A stretch of DNA of 64,000 nucleotides from Larimichthys crocea (Eukaryota; Chordata; Actinopteri; Sciaenidae). Under the pieces are notes generated by a model. It was not told the DNA's origin, ran no database searches, and was given only the letters and a program-made list of their open reading frames with translations. This document shows, in pieces, positions 26,700 through 39,019 of the stretch. The position numbers and the translations under genes were made by a program. Location: assembly GCF_000972845.2 (NCBI RefSeq), contig NC_040021.1, positions 8,227,291 to 8,291,290 of the forward strand, given 5' to 3'. The first letter of the stretch is position 1. Each line of letters starts with the position of its first letter.

Positions 26700-29050
26700 A
26701 GCAAAAATAATATATATAAATGTAGATGGCATACAGCAATTTCTAACTCATATATTATATTATATCTTGTATTCTTTAATACTTTGATTACTTACAACGG
26801 ACATGAGAAAGTAAGAAAAATAAATAAGAATTGCAAAATTCACATTTCACATTTAAGCTTCATTCAGATTTTTTTTCTTTTCGTTCTCCATAGTTCTTCC
26901 ATTCATAATGTTTCCACAATTATCTGTAATCAAATCATTTATTTAGTTAGAAAATCTGATAATATTTGCTTTTGAGTATTTAAAATATGCAGCACCGTGA
27001 CAAGCAGCCGCTTGTAACACACACACATTCACAGACAAACACTCATCCAGCCCAGCTTCCAGTGGACTAAATACCAACTTCCCTTCCACACACTCATAAG
27101 TCTTCATTCGCTCCATAATGGCTATCGGGCAGCCTTCCGGTGGGGGGGGGGACCTTAGACAGATAGACCTCTCTCTGTCTGTCTGTCTCTCTCTCTCTGT
27201 GGACCCTCAACCAGTCACATGAGCCTCATGAGTGTGCTCAACTCCCCCCTCCCCAGAACAAGGCACACACAGACACAGTGTGATATCCATCACCGGTTGG
27301 CATTCATATTTCCCAGCTTCCAGTCCGCAATGAGTGCAAATGTTCACTATTGGAATCATGTGCAGACAGATAAATGTCCAAGCCGAAAGGCACAATGAGA
27401 AATGATGGTGGGGGGGTTCCTGAACAAGAACATGTCCAGTCCCTCTTCGGTTTCTGCAAGGGGTCAACTTAAGCAGAAGGAAAAGCATCTCAGGAAAGGG
27501 TCATCAACAGATGCTCTTCTGTTCTCTTTCCCTTCGCTCCCCCTCTAGGTCTCTCTCCCATGTACACAGGCAGACACGCTGCTCTGTCAATCTATGATGG
27601 ATGTCCACTCCACAAATGTGAGGATATGAAGTCTGGGGATTCCCGTTTTCCCAGAGGCCTTTGGGGTGGCTTTGGCGGGAGACAGGACCTCTGTTACGTA
27701 AACAAAGCAGGCTGCGCTTCCTGCTCGGTCAGAAAGAGAAGACAAGAGAGCGAGCGAGCAACGCTTTACCTCAGCCCTGAGACAAAACACGGATCATGGA
27801 GGAGGACACGGGAAGAGCAGGGGCAGGAGGAGCGGGGGTGGCAGAGGAAGGGCCCTTTCCCTCTCAGCTGTGGCTCCACTTCCTGTGTGGGGAGGAAGTC
27901 CCTTGTTGGGCGCACAGTGATCTCATCCTCAGTTGCGAGGAGCTTCCGTCCTGGCGAGCAGGCTTTGAACCGGCAGCCACAGGAGGCAAACGGAGGAGTA
28001 AGACACACACACACACACACACACACAACACACACACACACACGCCTGTCCTGATTATCGCAGTGGAAAACATACACACACCCACACAGCCGGCCTGACA
28101 GGAAACACTGCCGCTTGGAACAAACAAGCACTTCCTGTGTGTACTGGGGCCCGTTCACAGAGAGGGCCCAATCAAAATCCAATGTCCTGTCCACTGCATC
28201 ATTATCACCATCATTCAGGAGGCATTACTGCTCATTTGCTAATAGCCACAAGGCCTTATTTATGCTTACAACCCCCCTCTCCGCCTCTTAACCCCAAACA
28301 CCCAAACACCCATTGCAACCCCCTCACTGATGACCCAAGTTTGTACATGTTTCTCTGTGCGGAAGTCGGCTTTTCCTTTTTAAAAGTTGGCCACTAATTG
28401 AAATACATTAGGCTTAAATTGCCTCTTTTTTTCCCCTTTCACCCATCATGTTGACAGACGACCCAATATTTAAGTTTGCCTCGCTAATTTGTTGTAGAAA
28501 TACCAAGGCAGCGAGGCAATGTGGCTCAAGGGGCTGTTGGTCTGTTGGTTTACAGTACCATTACATTGAGAGATGGCAGGAACAGAACAGCCATTATGTT
28601 CCCAGTTCATAGTCCGGTCAACACTGGACTCCATAGGATCTAATGATGGGCCATACATCTACAGATTTTTCTGTGCGATAGTTTAAATCTACACTTAATG
28701 CTACAGTGTCAACTATGACCCAAGAATGATACTCATACATACATATGAGGTTACTTTCATTTAGACTGAAGCTGCTGGGGTGTAACACTGCTCGTTTTAC
28801 AGCTCTGGTATGATGTAAAGAGAGGGAACAGTAATCAGTGAGGTTGTGTATTACATGTATGTAACTTAATACGTTTTTGAATCCAGCATGGAAATGGTGG
28901 ACGCAGAAACAATGCCAGTCATATAAATAATATCAAATTAGGTTTTGATTCAATAAAAAAAAGGTTTCTGAAACATCTGTTGGGTTTTCCATGCACGGTA
29001 TACTGCGATACGATGATTGGTTGAATAGCTTCAGGACTTTCTGCCATTGG
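26700..29050. other. Intergenic, no supported gene
   Basis: AT-rich DNA at first, then CA-rich at 28002-28043. The 164- and 142-aa frames around 27560-28194 overlap on opposite strands and run through the CA repeat, so they are unlikely genes. The block at about 28190-28420 has ATTTGCTAATAG-type motifs. Confidence 0.45.
28002..28043 (+). repeat. CA microsatellite
   Basis: AC repeat with one interruption (ACAACAC). Confidence 0.95.
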
Positions 29051-29056
29051 ATTAGG

Positions 29057-29187
29057 GCATAGACTGTATAAAACATGGATGTAGTATCCGTGACTAAAAC
29101 AGTTTTTTTGTACCAGGCAAACATGTTTATTTCTGCTGGAGACTGACTCAGGTGGCCGTTTGAGCAACTGCAGTTTTTGGCACTTCC
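29057..29187 (-). repeat. Teleost dispersed repeat with 'CATAGACTGTAT' end (minus copy)
   Basis: On the minus strand it reads AACTGCAGTTGCTCAAAC, GCAGAAATAAACATGTTT, GCCTGGTACAAAAAAACTG and ends in ATACAGTCTATG. The same blocks occur in the same order at 35995-36317 on the + strand. I recognise this as an abundant non-coding fish repeat; its class is not assigned. Confidence 0.75.
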
Positions 29188-29229
29188 AAGTTGATGCTTG
29201 GATTAGGGTCGGCTGACCTCTGTAATTTC

Positions 29230-29687
29230 CACTCTCCAGTGTCGCTGTTTCCGAACACTTTATTGCCCGTCGTAAGAACTTGTGAGCGAGTAAACACAAA
29301 ATGCAAAATATAATCTTTAAAGACTGTGTAGCACTCCCTTCTCTTGTCCCATTGAGTCATTTTTAACACTTGTTGCTTTTGTTTTGAGGCTACATGTGAA
29401 AGCTAACGGATAAAATGAATATTTTAATCCCAGTGAAGCCTCTTCTATTCAGTAGCACTGACAGCACAATGCTCGGTTCCCATTAAGCAAATCCCACGAC
29501 AAACTCTCACACAACCGCACTCTTTCCAAACCACTGAGTCACTTTTCAAACTAATGATACCTGTGATAACACTTCACTGTTTACCTCCCATCCCCCCTCT
29601 CCTTTTTCTTTCGGGTCTGTCTGTCTTTCTGCCTTTCTTTTCTCTTTGTGTGTGTATGTTTGGACCAGGAAGCAGCCCTCTTATCAG

Positions 29688-29724
<37 letters not shown>

Positions 29725-32700
29725 CCACAGTGGACAGCAGGGCAGCCTGTGGAAGCTCAACTCTGGGTAAACTTTGCCTTAACTTTGAAGCTGGCCGTGT
29801 GAGTGCTTGTCCTCGGAGCTGCCCCCGAGCACTCGGCACCGGTGGCTCTCCAAAGAGGAGGTCAATGGGACAGGTAAACAGGAAGTGCCAGCGCGGTGAT
29901 TGACAGCTTGTTTAGACACAAAGAGATGGATACTCGGAGAACGCTGACTCACTGACAAATCACCACTCACTGACCGGATTTAGAATATAGATGCTGCAGG
30001 GCATGGGGGTGCTTTTTTCTTTTTTCCCCTACTCAACTATACATCTCCCTTTTTAACTTTTGTGTATATCTAAAACATCCTTTTATGTTTTTTTTTCCTA
30101 TATTTATCTAATGGCTATGTTACATCTTGTGGGTTGCAGCTGTCTTTTTTTAGATAGCGAGTGAGGAGATTGTCTATTGTCTGGCTTTTTAGGGACAAAC
30201 CTTCAAATGCAGGAATCGGATATGTGATATTTTTAAAGGCACTATATGTTACTCAGCACGAGTGCCACACCCTTTCTTGAAATGACAATCAAATTCTGTT
30301 TTATATTTGCCTTCCTGGTCAGAAAGCCTGTTTCGTCTAACTGTTCCTATCTGATCTTATTTATTATATTGTCTTTACTTCCTCCCTGTCCTGTTTATTC
30401 TCATCTTATCTGCCTCTATTTCCTTTCTTAAAGCACTTTGCAACACTGTTAAGATGTGTTATTCTCATTGATGCTCAAAGGGGGGCTGTGACACACAGTA
30501 AAAGGGAAAATGTTGTTACACTGCCCGGATTTTGTTTCCCAGGGGGAGCTATTTGTTTGTGACACAGCGCTGGTTCATTTTCTGACCCAGCTGAGGAGGA
30601 AGTTGCTCTCTTTTTTCCCACAATTCGGACTCAAATATTCTAAATAAGGTCATAATCCTTAACTTGTAACTCTTTCTCCTAAGCCACCGTCCACTCTTAT
30701 TGCCTTACTCACTCTTCCAGGCAGTGCATTATACTATTTTGCACTCCTGTACTCCCACCTCCATCGTTCTCATGCAGTGACACTCACGGTGCTCCCGGGC
30801 CAGCAGCAGCCTGGGTGGCAGATTCAGGTCTGGGGCTGCAGCTTGCTCACGCTAATCACGTTGATTATTGCGATTACAGACCATTTCCCCCCCTAGTGTC
30901 ACGCTGCAACTTACTGACCTGGATCTGACAGAAAGTCCCGGTTGCCATGAGCGATCTGTCTTCCTGTTCTCCTCCATCCAAGTCCTCACCACCCACTCAT
31001 CCAAAAACACTCCCTCTTCCCTTCCTCCTTTTCTCCACTCAAACACAATCTGTCCCCGAGGTAACTTAGGGACTGTTTCCTCATCCAAGTCATGACCAAG
31101 AAGTTTACTAGAAACTCTCTCTCACACACACACACACAGGCACGCACACACACTCATTTTCTGTCTACATTTCCCTTTTAGCCAACTTCCTCTTTTTCAT
31201 TAAAGGCTGGCAATGGGATAAAGTTTTCCCTGCTACTGTGTGGCCAGCAGGCATGCAGATGTTTTTACCCTTGCCCATATGTTTATCAGATCCCCGTGCT
31301 GTTTCATAATCTACATTATAAGCACTGAGCAGATAACAAAGCCTTTGATTTGGGCCTGATTTCCCCTTATCCCCCATGTTAAATTTAGCACACTGATTAC
31401 TGAGTGTGATTATGGGCCTCTGCGGCCTTATGTAAATCATATGGGACCCACACACACCGAGGTCCTGCTTACATGGTCAGGGCAAACGGGAAATGTTCAA
31501 GGACTTAACTTATTATACGTTACCATACCTCACCTTGCACTCAGGGGCGCTCAGGCTGGAAAAGTTTGCCTGGGATACTTCTTATCAGTGCACTTTACCA
31601 AGTGTCAGACATGCTTTTCTTTCCTGGCAACACTTTCTTTAAGCTTAACTCCCCTGTGTGATGTATTATAGTTGATTTGGCTTCATATGTTTGCAACTGT
31701 GCCACATAATATTATAGTGTTCTCGAGAATCAGCCCTATCAGACGTCTTTGTCAGTGGCACTCAGATAAGAACTCACTCCCTAATGAGGTAAATTTTATG
31801 GTGCCTTCTGACAGACAAAACAGCAAACAAAAGGGAGAAGAATGGCTTTTGTTAACTCTTAAATGCACGGGTGTTTCTTTAGAAAATTCCAACATACCAT
31901 GGATCTTTCTTGAGCCAACAGCCAAATTGAGTCATATGCTTGCAAACTTTTCAGAATGTTTTATTATTAAGGGTAATCAGAGGAAGCAGTTCTGTTTCTA
32001 GACAAACCAAAGACTGTATGAGCTCACTTACATACCTCAGTTTCGTAGCGACATTATCAATGATAAATGTTTGAGGAAAACTTTGATTTTTATCATTTGT
32101 TTCACGTTTTTTGACACTATAATATTGTTGACAAATAGTTTGAGGAATTCTGGGTATTTAGGGGCAAGTGCTTAATTGAATGAAATCAATAAATTAGGCA
32201 GAGTATAATACAGTCCCGGGTCGATAAAGACCAGAGGTATGCATTTAATTTAAGGGTTACGCTGTGTTTACCCAGGGCGCGTTTGCTGAACATGCATGTT
32301 CTTTTTCTGCAACGCCCTGTTTCACATTCAGTCAGTTACAAATGGTCCCACCTAAGGGCTGTGCTGTATAATCACAATCCTCTGCATGAGTAGACCCATT
32401 GATCATCAGCTGTGCCTTGACTTGTAACACCTCTAAAGCAGAAGCAAAGAAAAAAAGGACAGGATATGATTTTGTATATATTATTCCAATCCTACCGCTA
32501 GAACAGATCAATACTGGACGCCCAAAGCCACACTACACCCTACACTGTTTCTATTATGCACATAATGTGTAATGTGAAACTCACAGCGATAAACCCGGAG
32601 AGAAATTTCACCAGAATCTATGGAGCGTTTAAACTCCTTTGTGTCGACTGTTTTATGCAAAACAGCTCTGATAGTCTAACTGTCGACTACCTGCGCAAGC

Positions 32701-32820
32701 ACCACAAAGCAAACAAAGTGACATAGCTGGTGTTGAGCTAAAACTAAAGGACAAGCGTGTGAATATTAAACTTTCAATTGCTGTCCACATGAATGCTAAT
32801 GTTATGAATGAGTAAAGCAT
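29230..32820. other. Intergenic; candidate regulatory block at 31190-31440
   Basis: A CA run lies at 29689-29723. A decayed LINE-like tail (AAAGCACTTTGCAACACTG near 30430) is possible. The repeat-free block 31190-31440 holds several GATA and homeodomain-like motifs. A 109-aa frame at 31672-32001 has no recognised domain. Confidence 0.4.
29689..29723 (+). repeat. CA microsatellite
   Basis: About 17 CA units. Confidence 0.95.
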
Positions 32821-32841
32821 GTTCGCTGATGTGTTTATCTT

Positions 32842-33030
32842 TTTTAAGATGATTTTTTTGGCCTTTTATGCCTTTATTGATAGTACAGCTGAAGATAGAC
32901 AGGAAGCAGGGGGCAGAGACACACAGTAAATCAGCCGTCCGATGCGGGATTCGAACTGGGCCAGCCGCAGCGAGGACTATAGCCTCCACACACGGGGCGG
33001 CCGCTTAACCCACTACGCTACCGACCGCCC
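32842..33030 (-). mobile_element. tRNA-derived SINE, recent insertion
   Basis: Read on the minus strand, it starts with a tRNA-like head holding a clean A box (TAGCGTAGTGGGTTAAG) and B box (GTTCGAATCC), both RNA polymerase III promoter elements. A body with CTATCTTCAGCTG follows, and then an AATAAAGGCATAAAAGGCC tail. It is flanked by a perfect 16-bp target-site duplication, CTGATGTGTTTATCTT, at 32826-32841 and 33031-33046. The perfect duplication and intact boxes point to recent insertion. It is not a functional tRNA gene. Confidence 0.9.
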
Positions 33031-33129
33031 CTGATGTGTTTATCTTAACAACTTTCTTAGGTGGTAATATGCAAGTGTTTTCAGCTTCTTCCACTGCCTT
33101 CAAGTGCCAACAACAAAATCAATTAACGC

Positions 33130-33340
33130 TACTTTCAGGTCCGGGAAAGATTGTGGTCATAGCACATAAACTAAGGTTATGGTGTGGTTTGGGTTAGGCA
33201 ACTAAAACATTGAGTTAAGATTGTGGTTATGGTTAAAAAAGCAAACATTAGCTGCACGTCTGCGATAGAATGTGAACTCTGGTCTTCTGCATGAAAGTCT
33301 GACGCTACATGTGCATCCATACCTCAGGCCTCCACACCTT
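33130..33340. repeat. Teleost dispersed repeat (GGTTAGGCAACTAAAAC family)
   Basis: Contains GTTTGGGTTAGGCAACTAAA, AAGATTGTGGTTATGGTTAA and TGAACTCTGGTCTTCTG..TGAAAGTC, a combination typical of a common fish repeat. Divergent copy; boundaries approximate. Confidence 0.5.
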
Positions 33341-34760
33341 TTCTTGTCACTTTGGATACATTTGAAAGCACTGTTCACATGTACTTTTAGATGATGGTCT
33401 CCTTCCGACACATTAATACCAAAAACAAGAACCCTTATAGGACTTGAGCCAGAAGCTCTTACTCCACTTGTGCCACATGACTTTCCAGTCTTTGATAGTG
33501 TTTTTGTTTGCAGAGCACGCCTAAAGAAAGGACGCATTTGAGCGAGTTCATGTCCTAAAAAACTGATTAACATCACGTGTAATCATAAGAGGTTCAGTAT
33601 GCCTAAAACAAACTGGTTGTGTTGTAGCTGTGTGTGTCGAAATACAGCTAAAGGCAAAAGTTTATATATGTTGGTGCAGCAGAAAGCCTGGCGTGATTGA
33701 GAGGCATGAGAAACAATGATTTGTGAAAACACACCCTCCATTTCCAGCATCGGAAGATCCGGCAAGCACTCTGTTCGAAGCATTAAGTCGTCATTTTCCT
33801 TCCCAATTGTTGTTTTGTCACAACTGTCCCTCTGTGACTTTAACCTGAAGGCAACCACTGCTCAAGTCCATCTACCACAAACGGATGGCTACTACTCATT
33901 TCCTGCGGAACTGGATCCGAATTTTAAATGCTTTCCCCCCCCTCGTGAGCAGAAGAATGCATCAAAGCTTGTTAATCAAATACCACATGCTCGTACTGAA
34001 ATAGGACGGCATAGAAATGAGGAGGACGTGGGGAGGAAGAGTCATTCAGTCATTCAAGAGAGAGAAACCCCCAGAGGAAATGTTGGCGTGACCTCACACC
34101 AGAGGAATTTAAGATGCGGCTTAATTGATTAGGGGACCACATGATGGAGGTCTCGAGAGCGGAGGGTGGGAAGAGGAGAGGTTTGCCAAGCAAGTTTTTT
34201 TTTTTTTTTTTGGTGTGTGTGTGTATGTGTGTGTGTGTGGGGGGGGTGACCTTGTGGAGGGCACAAAGGTCACAGGCCTGTAGGCTACTGGTGCCTGTCA
34301 GGAATTCATCCACAAAGACCCTCCTTTCTAATAGATTCACATCAATTGACAACTAAGCATGATCAATGATGACAAGAGAGGACGATCTGCTGGGCCAAGG
34401 GTGGCTGTAGGAACACAGCGTCCCTGTGGTCAGATTATTGTTCTCCCCATTGCCTCTTTTTCTCATTATCTCTCACACTTCTCCACCTCTCAGTCTGTTT
34501 TGGTCCTCTCTTTTTACCCCCCCCCCCCCCTCCTTTATTTGTGCTTTTCTGCGCACGTGTCTTGCAACACGATGGGTGAGGTTTAGACAGCAGCAGGTGA
34601 CATGTCTGCGACTGTCACACACACACATGTACAGCCTGAACAGATGGAGCAGCATGGTCTGTCTGGCAGATTACCTTGGACCTGGTGGTCAGACTGAACC
34701 CGATGCCCACTGCTCCTCTCCTTTCAACGCCATCAACCGTCCTTTGTGGCGACCGAATGC

Positions 34761-34810
34761 ACGCACACACACACACACACACGCACGCACACATACACAC
34801 ATACCAGCAC
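34761..34810 (+). repeat. Imperfect CA microsatellite
   Basis: CA/CG-mixed dinucleotide repeat, about 50 bp. Confidence 0.9.
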
Positions 34811-35108
34811 ACTCAGACGGAGGAGCAACTGTGAGCTACATACTAAGCATCCACTCACGTACCTTGCAGGAGTTATATATATCCCTGGCTTTCAGTTTGA
34901 CCTACAACAACATCAAAACACGTCCTAAAAACAAAAGCGTCTAAATATAATGTGCTTTGCATGTGTCGTCATACAAGAGATCTGAGTGTTTGACGCTGCT
35001 GGGACTTGACATTTCTCGCTTAGAACAATACTTTTCTGCTGTTCATGTGGCAGGCTGTCCAATTTCTTAGAGCTTTCTTGAGGAAATGCTCAAGGGAGAA
35101 CGATGTGA

Positions 35109-35137
35109 GAGGGAGGGAGGGAGGGAGGGAGGGAGGA
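35109..35137 (+). repeat. (GGGA)n microsatellite
   Basis: Perfect tetranucleotide run of about seven units. Confidence 0.95.
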
Positions 35138-35994
35138 GGAGGCTGCCACATGCCTGTCAATACTCCCATCAAAGCCAATTCTCCAGAGACGCTAAGGGGG
35201 ACAAGGGAGCATCACTATGACAACACCCGGACCCCCAAAATCAGGACTTCAAAGTTAAGGAGGCGTCCCATTGAGGGAGTGGGAGACCACCTCCTGCAGT
35301 CATTTACATCTCATTAGGGCATAACTGCCTTTTAACAACGAGGCGTTTAAACACACCCACACACACACACTACATAATGTGTATAAGTGCTGGTATGTGT
35401 TGCCTCTCCCATGAAGGGAAAGAACCAAACTAGATTCTCGTGTTCAATTTAATGACACACATTTGACATGACTCGTTAACTCAGGTAATCATGCAAAAAT
35501 CATTTTAGGTCCAGTTTATTAAACATCTGTGTGGTGCGATTCACCTCATCATCATTTCTGTCCTGTTCAGCCCTAACCCAAGCTGCTTCAAGAGCAAGTA
35601 ACTAACACATTTCACAGCCTACATACACGTTTAATCAGCTGACGTGTGTGGCTTGATTAGCAGCCAACAGGTGTGATGTCGTTAGGACAGTTATTGTTCC
35701 CTCCATGTTAGGTAAGCACACATTTTTCGGAGGTTAGTCAATGCAAATTAGGAAAGCGCGCACACGTGCACGCTTTCGTGAGATGTCTCACTTTGTTCTC
35801 CTGTGATCACTGTAGAGATACGTCAGTCATGACATGACATGATAGTGTTACTGTTGTTGTAAAACAATTACATACACAGAAACTAATATATACACCAATA
35901 ATACAGTGAGTTCACATAATTCCACACTTACATATTTATTTTTCATAACATATGTATACTTTGCCAATCACTACTATTTAGTGTGTATATACTG

Positions 35995-36317
35995 AGCGGC
36001 AACCTCCGTGTCCATGAAGTGAAGCTAATACTGAAGTGCAAAAAAAACTGCAGTTCTTCAAACATCCACTTGAGGCTGGCTACAGAATCTCCATAAGCCC
36101 CCATGTTAAAATGTCTTCACAGCGGAAATAAACATGTTTACAGCCTGGTACAAAAAACTGTTTTGGTCTTTATAGCCAATTTCCCCTGTGAGCAACCACG
36201 CTCCATCGTGCCTCAGGTCTGCCGATGATCTACGTCTTTGCTGCTTTTTAGATTAGCCAGCTCTACAGAAACCTGAGCGACGTCACAATACACCGTCTAT
36301 TCCTTATACTGTCATTG
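35995..36317 (+). repeat. Teleost dispersed repeat (plus copy, longer)
   Basis: Begins GCGGCAACCTCCGTGTCCAT. It holds AACTGCAGTTCTTCAAAC, CACTTGAGGCTGGCT, CGGAAATAAACATGTTTACA and GCCTGGTACAAAAAACTG, and ends near GACGTCACAATACACCGTC. The internal match to the minus copy at 29057-29187 confirms a repeat family. Confidence 0.8.
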
Positions 36318-36319
36318 GC

Positions 36320-38670
36320 ACATACGTACATAATCATCGTTATAAGTGCAGTTTTGTTATTAGAGGAAATGACATTGAATATCTCTGGAACTTTTCAATC
36401 TTTTTCTAATACTCTAATCTGCCTGTTATTTGTATTTATCAATAATCAGCTGTGCACATAGCTTTAAGGCTAATAGCTTTAGACTACAGTTTTACATAGC
36501 TGCTTGCCGTCTGTACATTACATAGCCATACTTTAACTTTCTACTGTACATAATTTATTGCATGTATCCATCCTGTACATATCATGTCTGCATTCACTCG
36601 TACTGCACATTTTGTGTTTTGATTTTTGTTTATTTTGTACATCCTTAATATCCCTACTGCATTATTTTATTGTTCACTCTGTACATTTATTTTTCTTTGT
36701 ATGTGTCTATATATACTTTACTACTGCATTGTGTTGTACTGTGAATCTAATGTAATCTATAAATTCTCCTAACACTAAACTGCTTCTACTATCTATACCA
36801 AGCTGTATGACCATACTATAACTGTAGCAACTACTACTAATTGTATTAGTACCACTGCATTTAATATATTCTAAGCATACTACAACTGTGCAGCTGTACC
36901 TTTTCACATACATCTAGACATACACGGTTACACACATGCACTCACAAAGAAATGTTGGTCACGTATGTAGTGTCAACAGACACAACACATCATGAGGGTT
37001 AAAATTATGAGCGGAACCTGGAGCTCTAAATACGACAGGAGGGTCCGGCACAGCAGGAAAGAATCACTCATCACAGAGACAAATGGATCCTTTGCCCACT
37101 GATAGCTAAATGCTGTTAGGACCGCCATTTTTCTGGACAACCGACTTCCTGTTTAGACCAGGGCTCAGCAAATCACCAGTGATATCATTAAAACAGTGCC
37201 AACAACACCACTTCCTGTCAACACAAACATTCTCCTCAAATTTACGGCCTTGGTTTCCTTCTTCTTCTCACCTCGCCGGGCAAATAATTGTTGTCGCTGG
37301 ATTGAACGAACTTCTCCTCTCTTCTCTTTCTGACCCCTTCCTAATTCTCGTAACTCACGCTAATCTGACTGCAGCGGACTGACAGGACGGAGCATGTTTG
37401 CAGGAAGTGAAACGTTCCATTTTCTTTCTCACTCCAAACTGCACATTGATGATGTCAGGGGTGATATATTGACCAGGAGGCTGGGAACCCAACCCTCAAG
37501 GAGGAATGTATTTAGACACACACATACACATCCAAATGCACACACATTAACACACACACTGAAGGCCTCTCCTGCCAGAGGTGTTGAAATGCTTGTAAGT
37601 CCTGAAATGCCAGTTCAGACGCTGAGCTCCCCTTTCACACACACACACACACACACCAGAGACAAGAGAGCTGACAAATGGATGCGTTGAAACATATTAA
37701 CCATCTCCCTTTGTGAGCAGACAAACATTTAATCTGGCTAATGACCCCTGAGGATCAAAACAAATGCAGAGAGATAAAGACGGGTAGAGGAAGGAGGAGG
37801 GGAACGCTAAAAAGAGCTCATTGACCCCCAGGAGGACTCTGCAGGGTTCAGTAAGGGGAAGGGCTTCTTTAGTTATGTGGGTTATGTGTTTATGAACATG
37901 GTGGGAGATTAAAGTCAGAAGTGAACAAATTAAGTACCCGTTCTTACACATGTGGACTGTGTTTAGGAACACACAGTACTCGAATGTGTTCTCTACACAC
38001 AAGTCTGTCCTCATGTGTGGGGTGAACACATCCAAACAAAAGCTTTAGGTATCGCAGTCTCCATCGGTGTTCATCACAATAAACGAGTCACTTAGCGTGA
38101 CGTTATCTCAATAGTTTTCTTCCCCTCAAACCCACATACGCTCTCTATCTCCAGCAAGTGATCATGCCGGTAATGTTATGATTATACAAAACACATTATG
38201 CGTTATCTGCACTTATATCAGAACTAACCAACAGCTGCACTAACCTGTCAGGGGAGCTCAACCCTTTTGTTGTCTTTTAACATCCGTTGACACATTCACA
38301 CAGTCTGTGTTGAAATAGTGGCACACAGAGCGAGCTTGTTGTTGAATAAACTGTTGGAGAAGAAGAAGTCTATTGTATGATATAAGCAAACATCTCAGAA
38401 CAACAGGCACTCAGCCAAGCGTAATGTTTATTTTAAAATGTGTGTGTCTTTACCATACCCTTAACTAAAATAACTGACCTTAAACTTAAATCTTCATTGT
38501 TGTAGCTACTGTGAAAACAAGTTGAAAATACCACAACTTTTATTTAAAGTTAATATGTCAAACCTGTTAGCAAACAGCTTATTTACACATCAAGCAAATA
38601 TAGAGCAACATTACAAATCATTTGTAGTCAGTATGTTTCTGGAGACCTAAAGAGTATTTTCAATATTCAC
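36320..38670. other. Intergenic, no gene seen
   Basis: The AT-rich stretch 36540-36910 with repeated TGTACAT and CTACTGCA motifs resembles a decayed retroelement tail but is not classifiable. CA runs occur at 37515-37560 and 37638-37658. Confidence 0.4.
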
Positions 38671-38674
38671 TTTC

Positions 38675-39010
38675 CTTTTAGCTCCGTTTTTGGTCTCCAC
38701 CAACACCCGAGACATTCATCTCTCAGTTTAGCTGATAAATCCCCCGAATGTTCAGCAGTTAGTCGCTAACTTTGTGTGTCAGCTGCTTGGTGCCGAGCAG
38801 GTGGTGTACATTGGTTTGTTAGTGCTTTTTCGACAGAGCAGCTGCCTGCTGAAGCAGTAAAGTTACAGACGTTAAAACCAAAACATTGAGCTGAAAGAGG
38901 CTAAAGGGGGGAACTGCAGAATCGGGTGACAAATCTCTGTGGCTTTCTCACTATGATCAAAATCTTTCACATAATCACATTTAAAGCTCTATATATTGAT
39001 TATTGCAGCT
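38675..39010. repeat. Teleost dispersed repeat (TTTTTGGTCTCCACCAAC family)
   Basis: AGCTCCGTTTTTGGTCTCCA, GTTAGTCGCTAACTTTGTGT and a GAGCAGGTGG motif in this order match a fish repeat known to me. Edges are approximate and no coding potential remains. Confidence 0.45.
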
Positions 39011-39019
39011 TTAAGTGTA

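Larger units (their letters stand above)
33400..35990. other. Intergenic, simple-repeat-rich, no gene
   Basis: Includes T17 plus a GT run at 34195-34239, CA-rich DNA at 34761-34810 and GGGA repeats at 35109-35137. The 138- and 172-aa frames here are biased or lack domains. Confidence 0.5.

Noticed and set aside
27560..28194. 164- and 142-aa overlapping frames on both strands
   Set aside because: Both run through the CA microsatellite and give His/Thr or Cys/Val repeats; not genes.
32955..33030. Possible tRNA gene on the minus strand
   Set aside because: A and B boxes belong to a SINE head; the body and AATAAAGG tail and the target duplication show a retroelement, not a tRNA.
34426..34944. 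172-aa + strand frame
   Set aside because: Low-complexity Ser/Pro plus His-Thr dinucleotide-repeat translation; no domain.
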